A stretch of DNA of 64,000 nt from Aurelia coerulea. Lineage: Eukaryota; Cnidaria; Scyphozoa; Semaeostomeae; Ulmaridae. The stretch covers positions 20,870,501 through 20,934,500 of the forward strand of contig CM076949.1 in NCBI GenBank assembly GCA_039566865.1, given 5' to 3'. Shown in pieces: positions 55,803 through 64,000 of this stretch (position 1 is the first letter of the stretch; each line of letters begins with the position of its first letter). A model generated the notes under the pieces. That model did not search any database. It was not told the DNA's origin and saw nothing but the letters and a program-made list of their open reading frames with translations. A program made the position numbers and the translations under genes.

Positions 55803-56071
55803 TTATTTATTTACTGCATGTTTACGTTTATTCGAAAGTTCCGGTCCATAATATTGAGTCAATATTTCTGTCATATGTCTTGGTTTTAAAACGCTCCTTC
55901 TGTTCTTTTGTTTTTTCTTCTCATCTTCTTTAGCAGTATGATATATCTCCAATGTTTCAGTGAATATTTCTGGTTTTGGGGTAAGAAGAACCCTTGTGAA
56001 TTGTCCAACAGCTGGAGCTTTGCCTGACATTGTTATCACATTATGGAAATTTTCTGTGAGAGCATCTTCAC
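55803..56071 (-). CDS. Last coding exon of an unidentified upstream gene
   Basis: The acceptor is a pyrimidine-rich stretch, CTTACTTTTTTTTAG, ending at 56072; the exon starts GTGAAGATGC in phase 1 and runs 89 codons to TAA at 55805-55803. The peptide has ordinary soluble-protein composition: GEDALTENFHNVITMSGKAP, FTRVLLTPKPEIFTETLEIY, a Lys-rich KEDEKKKQKNRR patch and a basic C-terminus (SNKRKHAVNK). An AATAAA polyadenylation signal overlaps the last two codons (55811-55806), which supports this being the true 3' end. I do not recognise the family. Upstream exons were not found with confidence. Confidence 0.55.
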
Positions 56072-57780
56072 CTAAAAAAAAGTAAGGAAGCAACTGTTGA
56101 TATTTGTTGAAGAAAATCATGAAGTTAAAATTAGAAGTAGGAATTGCTTCTTTGCAGCAACTTTTGCCCCAAATGAAGAATATTGCTTTCATGTCCCATA
56201 AACAGTCACAAACCACCTCTTTGCAAAATTTGCTGTGGAGCAATTGCAGACTTTCTCTCTCACTTTTTACCTTACTTACAAATCGTTGGACAGTGCAATT
56301 AAGACAGGAAGATTGTACAAACCTATACTCACAAAACAATTGCCAAGATCATGAGCCCCCCCCCCCCCCTCAATACTTTTTACTGGAGAACATTGGGGGC
56401 GACCGCCCCCTTGTCCCCTCCCGGCGTTTCCGCTTACTCTTGAATTTCACTCGGGTGATGGCTGGCTCATTCGGGTGATGGCTGGTTTGTGGTTTTTGGC
56501 GGGGAGTGGCGGTTTTGTGGCCGGGGGCGTTCCTGGTCTGTGGGGTCTTTGGGAATTCTTCGGAAACTTGATGAAAACCTGACGATTGGCGACCCCTTAT
56601 TCTTATTTATGTTTAGTCTTGTTTTGAGTAAGCCCTTTGTGAACCATGGCACCAGTCATTGGTGACTCACATCCAACCATCTTTACACAAGTTCTGTACC
56701 AGTGCATAGTTTTTGTTTTTGTTTTTGTTTTAGTTTTTGTTTTTGTTTTTGTTTTTATTTTTGTTTTGTTTGTTTATTTGTTTTTTTGTTTTTTGTTTTT
56801 GTTTTTTTTGCTTTTTGTTTTGTTTGTTTTTTGTTCCTTTTTTGTTTTACAATAATTCATCTAAACTAAGCTGGCTTATGCTAGCGTCTGCCAAAATGGA
56901 ATGGTGCCATGGTACACAAAGTGCTTAATAAGATTGCTGTTAAAGGAATTGTCAAGTGCCGTTCATAGCCAGAACCAGATGACGTCATGTCTATTTCTGC
57001 TATGGATGGCACATAATATTGTATTTGTATATTGTTGAGTTTTAACTGTGATAGAAAAAAAGAAAGAGAAATTTCACTCTTTAGCTACACAGTCCTATTT
57101 GTCGAGAGAGATACGGACATTTAGAATCAAGGTTGATCTGACTGACTGATTGCCAAAATCGCCCAAGGCTGTAGGAAGCATCCTAAACACGGTGGCAAGA
57201 CACTTCAAGGATCATCAAGCTTAGGTGATACTGCCTAAAAGAGGCACTTTTTCGTTGCAATTGCCCCTGTTGCCCACCGGTTCCTACGTCTTTGAAACCA
57301 TCATTTATTCCAGGTTATGATGAGTAGTTTACGGTTTACACTCGTTTTCATGTTTGACACAGATGACAATTCAAGCAATTCAACCTTCATTCTTTACACA
57401 GGAAAAAGGATGAATGGATGAAATGGATGATGAGATGGATGAAAGATCACGACAGAGAATGAATCGCAAGTCGACATTTTCATCATGTGACTGGCACCAT
57501 TTCAGGCAGCCGCAGATAAAACCATATGACAAACCCTCCTGATATTCAAAGCAATGCAATGTACCATCATGTGATGTCATTAAGAAGAAATTGGATTTTG
57601 TCATCCTGTTCTCTGTTCTTTATATCCCTGCAAAGCTATTGTGTGAATGGTACAGACAGCAAAATGGTGGCTATAATTTTTGAGTAATTTTCCGGGATCA
57701 GAGAAAACATTTGATTGTGACAATTACGAAGAAACAAGGAATGAAAGTTGGTCCAAACTACGTTGAGTAAACTAAGAAAT
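56072..57780. other. Sequence upstream of the last exon; simple repeats, no exon found
   Basis: It holds a C run at 56357-56369 followed by a GGGGGCGACCGCCCCC palindrome (56394-56409), two copies of TCGGGTGATGGCTGG near 56450-56485, and the T-rich tract 56706-56845. ORFs here are short and biased, so no gene is called. Confidence 0.45.
56706..56845. repeat. (TTTTTG)n-type low-complexity tract
   Basis: About 140 bp of T runs broken by single G or A bases. It creates spurious Phe/Val/Leu-rich ORFs on the plus strand. Confidence 0.9.
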
Positions 57781-57782
57781 TG

Positions 57783-57930
57783 CCATGGAGCATTGCACAC
57801 ACCTTTATTTTGAATGAAATAGTTATTCGATACCACTACCTTGATATCTATTTGAGACTATTACTTTAACTTTAACTACAAGCGTAACGAGCTAATAGAA
57901 GTTAAGGTAGTAGTATCGAATGCTCCATGG
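57783..57930. mobile_element. Hairpin-containing MITE fragment, inverted copy
   Basis: The block CCATGGAGCATTGCACACAC through ACTACCTTGATATC, and the hairpin region with GAAGTTAAGGTAGTAGTATC, mirror the arrangement at 31383-31530. Confidence 0.6.
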
Positions 57931-57989
57931 AAATTTCGCTGGTTCATGAGAAACTTGCAGCAATGTGGCGCAGAACAAATAGTAAGAGC

Positions 57990-58325
57990 AAGGGCCTTAG
58001 GACGACATTAAAATCGTCCCATTGCAGTTAATTTCTAACGTTTGAAAAACTTACGTATCCAGCGTTGTCCTTGTTTGTTTCCTCGTTGATAAGTCTCTTG
58101 GTTTTGCTAAACGACATATATCCCATGTTTTCTCAAGTTGAAATAAACCGCTTGCTCCGCACTGTTTCATAACTTGAGAAAACATGGGATATATGTCGTT
58201 TAAAAAGCAAAACCAAGAGACTTATCAACGAGGAAACAACCAAGGACAACGCTGGATAGGTAAGTTTTTCAAGCGTTAGAAATAAACTGCAATGGGACAA
58301 CTTTAATGTCGTCCTAAGGCCCTTG
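57990..58325. mobile_element. Near-perfect palindromic MITE (~336 bp)
   Basis: The arms AAGGGCCTTAGGACGACATT and the complement at the right end match over about 150 bp each, around a short centre near 58140-58172. The flanks gtaagagc (57982-57989) and gtaacagc (58326-58333) agree at 7 of 8 positions, a likely 8-bp target duplication. Confidence 0.8.
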
Positions 58326-58637
58326 GTAACAGCTTGATGTGAAAGCTTGGCTAATAAACTAACTGGTAAACTGTAAACTGTAAACTATCAATGACTGTAA
58401 CCTAACGTTTTTATTAACCTAAATTGTCAATCATTTGTAGAGTTTAGGTGTTGATTGCATTCACTTCTGTTCCATGATTGATTCGTTGGTTATTCACCAT
58501 TCATTTTTGGAGATTTCTTCAAACCTATGTTTGACCGGACTGCATGCATGATACTCTAGGTTCCTCTTGGTTCCAGAGCCTCAACAGCAATTGTAAAGGT
58601 ACTTTATTCTTTGTAGTTTTTGTTGAGGCTCTCGAAC

Positions 58638-58790
58638 CCGGGGGGGGGGGGGGTACTTCACATATTTTGGGTACGGGGACGTGCCATCGGGAAGGGTATC
58701 GATTTTCGCGATTTTGGTATAAGGAACGGTAACCGGGGACTGCTTCATGAATGTGTATGAATTTTATGGGATTGGTATCAAATTGTAACT
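58638..58790. mobile_element. Poly-G-ended short element, truncated
   Basis: A G run of about 14 is followed by TACTTCACATATTTTGGGTA, GGGGACGTGCCATCGGGAAG and GGTATCGATTTTCGCG, related to family 2 (GGGGATGTGCCGTTTT, GGTATCGTTTTC). The far end is missing. Confidence 0.5.
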
Positions 58791-59830
58791 TTCACCAACA
58801 AAAATTTACCTTTATTTGTAATGTTTAGCAAATGTTTTAACTGCCGAATAACGACTTTCTTCACTAGCATTATCTTCCATAAAATATGTTTCTCTGTGCC
58901 ATGAGTGAGAAACCCTACGTGAAAGAATTCCCATGCCTTGCGATTCTCAATTGATGCAACATCAGCCAGAAAGTTTCTAAACTCGAAGAAGATGTCTATG
59001 TTTGGAAAATCTTCTTTTAAAACCATTTCTTGTTTTTTCTTCAGTGCAAACTCCTATTCTTCTAAGAGTTGAGACTCACAGTGTTCTATTTCCCTGATTG
59101 AAATAACTCCTAAATCCTTGTCTCCATACATAAATGATCGAGTTGCTCGTATGATCTCGTCTCGAGAAAGATAATCACGTTGCTCGTATGTTCTCATCTC
59201 GAGAAACATGACAATAAAGAAAAGCCTTGGGAATTCTTTGTACACTGAATACATATCAATTGTTCTTCTTTTTGTCATGCTCTTAAGATGAGTTTCGTGA
59301 CTGTTACGATTTGTTACGACTGTACGAAAACCAAGCGAAATAACTGTCAATCTAAGTAGACTATGCAAAGGACTGTTATTCTACTGTATGAGCTCACTTG
59401 TAAGCTTATTCTTAGAAGGTCGAAATTTGGATCATCTTGTTATATTTCGAAGATGGAATATTTTAACATCAAGATCTTCTTTCATTTTTTGCATTTTCAA
59501 GAGATTTTCAATCCTTTCTATGATACGAGGAGGATTTAAGCGAATAAACTCCACATAATCACAGATTTTAATGGTCTTTTCTTGCAGAGCTCCAGTGATC
59601 CGTTTGCATCAGAAGATATTTGCTCGTTTTCCATACATCGAAATGTCAATGTACTTTAAAAAGTTAAAACACTGATGTGGAGTTCGTATATCGTGGCCTC
59701 GTCTTCAGGATCAGCTTTAAGTTCAGTTGGCTTTGAATTCAGTTCAGCGCAATATTTATGATCAAAATTGATCATGAAACTGCGAATCTCGAAGGAAGCT
59801 ATCATATCAGGTTTGGCTCCCGGCACCTGC
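58778..59830 (-). pseudogene. Broken, unrecognised protein-coding remnant
   Basis: Several protein-like stretches follow each other on the minus strand: KPDMIASFEIRSFMINFDHK near 59815, then EKTIKICDYVEFIRLNPPRI near 59580, then a 104-codon stretch (59368-59054) with RDYLSRDEIIRATRSFMYGD, and after an in-frame TAG (59056-59054) a further stretch to 58778 in the same frame (KEDFPNIDIFFEFRNFLADV). Composition and continuity suggest an old coding sequence with frame changes and stops, such as a dead transposon or processed gene. I do not recognise the family. It could instead be several short exons, but clear splice sites were not seen. Confidence 0.45.
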
Positions 59831-60124
59831 ACTTTTTAGTTATTTTTGACCTCATGCTTGTTAACTATTTCTCTGAGAAAGGGGTATGCATTCAAATCCT
59901 ATCTAGGACATAGGATTCAAAAATAGGGGTCATATTTTGGAAAATTAATCAGAGATTCCCAGGAATAGGCTAACAAATTTATCACTAATCATTCTATCAC
60001 TAAGAAGGTAAATTTTAAGCATAACTGTGAAACCGTGTACCAGAATGATTTTTAAGCACTTTCAACATGCATAGATTGGATTTAGATCACTCAGTATCAG
60101 AACAGATCTATGTATTGTAATCTA

Positions 60125-60332
60125 CCGGGTGTCCCAAAATGATGTATTATCGTTTGATTGCTTATATGTCCATCACCGATGAACCGATTTTCAAAAAACT
60201 GGTAAAACCACAACCATCATCTTAACATCCAATTTATTAGGCAATCAAATAAAACAAAGTTTTTGAAAATCCGTTCATTGGTTCTGGACATGTAAGCACT
60301 CAAACAATAATACATCATTTTGGGACACCCGG
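60125..60332. mobile_element. TA-flanked mariner-like MITE (208 bp)
   Basis: The ends CCGGGTGTCCCAAAATGATG and its complement are flanked by TA (60123-60124 and 60333-60334). The arms remain complementary for about 90 bp each. It has the same terminal motif as 15955-16955 and 19567-20162. Confidence 0.85.
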
Positions 60333-60334
60333 TA

Positions 60335-62190
60335 CTGTATTGCAACTGTAATGATATTAGTTCCTATTCAGTTCATGATCATTTATTCATATTCCCTCAT
60401 CTTATCTAATCACAAAATCACCATTTCAAGAATGTCAGCGATTTAATGAAAAAGGGGTGATATTTCCCATAGAGTCGGAGAAAAGGGGTTAATTTGAAAG
60501 GTTCCATCAGAGATGGAGTATGAAGTAGATTCTATGGACAAGCATGATATACACCAGGTATTAGGAGTGCAGGTGCCGGGGTTTGGCTCCACAAATCTTG
60601 CGACAGTTGGGCTGGAACTCGGCTGGAACTTCAGACAGGGGGGCTAAAATGGCTAAGAATTGAGTTTTGGTAAGTCATTTTGCAAAATTTCCTCGGAAAA
60701 CAGCTTAAAATTTCTCCGACAGGAGGGCTAATTGCTTCCAAGGGGGCCTTAGTTCCCTAGCCTCCCCTGGCACCACCACTGGAGCTATCAAGATAACTTA
60801 CAAGGATACATAATTGGTATGTAAAAGAAAGCTCCGACGTGACACAGGCAGAACCTACTTCGAGAAATGCAGAAGAATACCTAAAACAGAATATCCATTA
60901 GATTTGCCTCCTTCTATTTGAACATTTGAAAAGTCGTCTCATTTCTGGAGCAAAGTTCAGAATATCGTACTTTGATCTGCGACAAGTTCTATTTATATCA
61001 AGGATTGATTGACTCAGAGTCCAAAATAATGGTTTTCAAATCTATCCATGAGCTGACTCCATAATACATGTGTACTTTTTCACATAGAAATTCTCAGTTA
61101 GCATCTCCCAAGAACATTCAACTAATGGTCAGGGATACGTTTCAAATAAAAACGTTTTAGTGGTGCTAAGATTGGTGGAAGTATCTATCAGCTGAGTCAA
61201 ACTGCCAACTGGCATCGTCTGTAAAAGTTTTGAAACTTGGTATATACGTAGGTTCTATTTTTTCATTTCATTTTCTAAGTAAAATTATATTTCACTTAGG
61301 TTTTTATTATTTTCATATCATAACTCGACTTTAAGTTTCTAGTGTGATTAATTATGTGACTTCTTATGTGAGCACCTGGAACACTCTTCACAAAACCAGC
61401 TTGCTGAAGGGTAACCTTAATATCGGTAACTCTATATCGGCTGAAGGGTAACTCTCCTAAAATATTTCAAATGAAATGAAACGTTTAGTCCCTAAACGGA
61501 TAAAAATTCGATCATCACAAATTGGGGGTGACATTGTTACCACAAAAGTTCACGTGTTGCATATTTCTTTCCCTAAAAAATTTGAAAATAGAACGAAAAG
61601 ATGATCGCAAAATTATACCCTTCTCCTCTTGCTTTCGAAAAGCTGTGATGCCGGAGGAGCAAAGATCAACGAAATTATGACGTCATGAGATCAACGTGCA
61701 GTGTTTGTGAAAACGAGGCTAACACGGCTTCCTTACCGAAACTGATGGGCCTAAGTTTCAAGTTAGTTACACATCATAAAGAAAGACCAATTGCCCTGGC
61801 AAGACCAAGACACAAAAAGAACTTGCAAGGCTACATGAATAGCTCATGAATGTCAAGAGGTACGTATGAATCTACAGTTAAATCTGATCTTTATCTTATT
61901 TAGAGTCGATTGCATCGAACAACTGCGGGGGCAGGAGAGGGATATAACTGGGATACGACCCAAAAAAGAGCCCAAAACAAAGTCAGTCGGTCATTCGTCT
62001 CCCCCATCTATCTATTCGAACCATCGTATCTGACAAACAATGCCCATGATGAATAACTGGTTTTGAGCCAAAGGTGTTTTTAGTTCCTTAGCGGGCTGGT
62101 TATCAGGCTAATCATTCCCTACTTAGACCAGATCAGATGCTGCCATCATATCACTGCAGTGCATGTAGTAATAATTTGTCTTTGAGTTAA
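60335..62190. other. Intergenic DNA with no recognised gene
   Basis: About 1.9 kb of AT-rich sequence on whose strands I see no ORF of note, RNA gene or clear repeat structure. Confidence 0.45.
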
Positions 62191-62464
62191 AGGAATGGAG
62201 TCCATACAAATAGCTGAGGGTTAACGCTATGCTGACAAACTGCTGACAGCCCTTTGTTATCACACAATTGTGCTAAAGTTATTAGTAGTGGAGATCAAAG
62301 ACATAGTGGAGATCAAAGACTTCTTAATCCTTGCTAATACAAGGATTAAGAAGTCTTTGATCTCCACTACTAATGACTTTAGCACAATTGTGCGATAACA
62401 AAGGGCCGTCAGCAGTTTGTCAGCATAGCGTTAATGCTCAGCTATTTATATGGACTCAATTCCT
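62191..62464. mobile_element. TTAA-flanked palindromic MITE (274 bp)
   Basis: The arms AGGAATGGAGTCCATACAAA and its near-complement pair to a centre near 62340. TTAA lies at both borders (62187-62190 and 62465-62468), the duplication typical of piggyBac-type elements. A 21-bp unit (GTGGAGATCAAAGAC and so on) is duplicated in tandem in the left arm only (62287-62325). Confidence 0.8.
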
Positions 62465-63204
62465 TTAAGTAAAGAATAGGAAAGTAAAATGCTTGTAGGT
62501 AAGGTAGGTTCTCTCTGTCCATGCTACAAGGGCAGGGTAAAATGGATACTTAACTTGAAGTCCTTTGCTAGATGAGAAGATACTGATAACTTTATAACAA
62601 TCACGAACAATCATGCTCCCAAATGTTGCCAGTCTGCATTCTTTGTAGTGCACGGGGAAGATCTTCCCCGCGCCACTTTGACTGATTCCAGCCGCAGCCA
62701 CGCCATAAACTCTGTAAAAGGGCCAGCTTTGGCAGTTTATTTATACAATTTGCTTGTACCCCAAACTTTCAGATGCGCCAGAATTGACTTCAAAATAATC
62801 TTCCGAGCGCCAAAATCAAAGAATGCAATCTGGAAATGTTGTAGATGTTTTGATGAATCTATTGATTTAACAAGCTACCCACGCAAATGTAGGCTTTATT
62901 ATAATATATTTATTGCTGACCCTGACTAGAATCTTTGCAAAATGTGCACCAAAGTCTATTGTATTTGAAACAATAACAAATTTTTGTCATTGTTATATCT
63001 GAAATTTTAATGCAACAAAGTTTCCAACCAGTTTGCCAACCTTTGTTTTATTTAAATAAATGCTGCACATACCAGATTTCCAAAATGTTCTTAAAGCAGA
63101 TTTTTGCATAGGATTTTTGCATTAGATTTTCTGCTATAACAGATACAGTATCAGCTTTGAAAAATTTAATTGCTACATCTCCCAGCCTGCCCATTTTATG
63201 CAAC
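62465..63204. other. Intergenic DNA with no recognised feature
   Basis: Two short ORFs on opposite strands overlap near 62650-62700. Neither shows splice context or a recognisable motif. Confidence 0.4.
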
Positions 63205-63660
63205 AGACAGCAAGGGCAGATTTTATGGGGCAGACAACAAGCGATTAGCGACTGTAAAAAAAGGAAATTCTCTCAACCAGTAATTCAAAACAAACAAAGC
63301 CGCAAAAGTTGCACTAAAACCGGTAGGGTAAACTCTTCTCTTGTGCATGTGAAAGTTAGGTTTTAAGAGAAGTCCTTCTTACAAAATAAGGGCAAATCTA
63401 AAGATTTGCCTGGGGGATTTTGTTTATTTGATTCAGGGCCTGAAGAGAAAAAATTTCATCTAAGCCCTAAATATGCAAGAATTGCAATGCCTTCTGCTCT
63501 GCTCCTGCATCAAATAAAAAAATCCGCCAGGCAGAACTTTAGATTTACCCTTGTTCTTTCGTTAGAAACACATTTGTAACTGCTCTTAAAAGCCACCTTT
63601 TCCGTGTACAAGATGAGAGTTTGCCCTACTGGTTTCCTTTCAGGGCAATTTTTGTGGCTT
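63205..63660. mobile_element. Palindromic hAT-like MITE, truncated copy
   Basis: It shares GCAAGGGCAGATTTTATGGG at the left, the CTCTCAACCAGTAATTCAAA block, the GATTTTGTTTATTTGATTCA centre and the matching right arm up to about 63660, where similarity stops next to the SINE-like element. Confidence 0.65.
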
Positions 63661-63728
63661 TATTTGTTTTAAATTTGCAAGAAATATTCAAAGTAGTTCC
63701 TAAATTATAGGTCAGGTACCATTTGAAA

Positions 63729-63962
63729 GTAGGTAGGTAGGTAGGTAGGTAATCATATTTAACGTGGCTAGCCTGCGAAAGTCGGAGAGAGAGACTTATT
63801 TCCAGCAGGGGCCATGGATGTTTTACCATCAACCCGCCGCAGCTACCAGATTTCCCTCACATGGCTCGACCCGGGCTGACCAGCTGTCGGGATTCGAACC
63901 TCGGCCGTTCTGACCTTTGGTTTATGAGTCAGTCGCCTTAACCACTCGGCCACGCGCTCACC
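63729..63962 (-). mobile_element. tRNA-derived SINE with (TACC)n tail
   Basis: Reading the minus strand from about 63962, GGTGAGCGCGTGGCCGAGTG holds an A-box (TGGCCGAGTGG), followed by a B-box, GGTTCGAATCC, about 45 bases on (near 63900-63890). A non-tRNA body follows, ending in five or six TACC repeats (63751-63729). The head resembles a Leu/Ser-type tRNA, but the 3' acceptor half is absent, so this is a SINE, not a functional tRNA gene. Confidence 0.75.
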
Positions 63963-64000
63963 AAAAAGTGGTTTACTTGGACATTTTTATTTTGTCTTCA

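Noticed and set aside
56646..56928. Phe/Val-rich ORFs that look like membrane segments
   Set aside because: They are translations of the T-rich simple repeat at 56706-56845.
63890..63962. A tRNA gene with CAT anticodon
   Set aside because: The A and B boxes are present, but there is no matching acceptor stem, and a non-tRNA body with a TACC tail follows: a SINE.

Overview
The window is animal nuclear DNA: large split genes with GT-AG introns, dense non-autonomous DNA transposons, tRNA-derived SINE-like elements and simple repeats. There is no bacterial operon layout, rRNA or CRISPR array. The repeat types (poly-G-ended elements, an XPG/PIN-like transposon protein) suggest an aquatic invertebrate, perhaps a cnidarian. 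That placement is inference only.

The main content is one giant gene on the minus strand, whose exons I joined by splice signals and reading phase: 47632-32918 (14.7 kb, one exon), 26489-26115, 18288-17646, 15891-7103 (8.8 kb, one exon) and 3302-3001 (stop TAG). All four joins keep the frame (phases 1, 1, 2, 1). The product exceeds about 8,270 residues and is almost wholly low-complexity, charged and repetitive. The large 5' exon is acidic and built from tandem arrays (about 111-residue, 46/54-residue, about 50-residue and 43-residue units). The 8.8 kb exon is a mixed-charge Arg/Lys/Glu/Asp protein with 44- and 46-residue units and SR-type motifs. I recognise no catalytic or globular domain. 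A 5' exon candidate lies at 54781-54890. Two indels near 46315 and 45955 put about 120 codons of the big exon in another frame; they cancel in length, so they are either assembly errors or a real lesion.

Upstream of this gene, on the same strand, lies the last coding exon of another gene (56071-55803) and then a broken gene-like stretch (59830-58778).

Introns and intergenic DNA are packed with transposons. They include a 3.75-kb decayed element with long terminal inverted repeats and an XPG/PIN-like protein (20742-24495), a 1.08-kb hAT-type element with a perfect 8-bp target duplication (53178-54261), and a 1.37-kb MULE-like element with a 9-bp duplication (4582-5954). There are also Harbinger-like TAA-flanked MITEs, TA-flanked mariner-like MITEs, one TTAA-flanked MITE, six copies of a ~600-bp palindromic hAT-like family, two poly-G/poly-C-ended families and two SINE-like elements.
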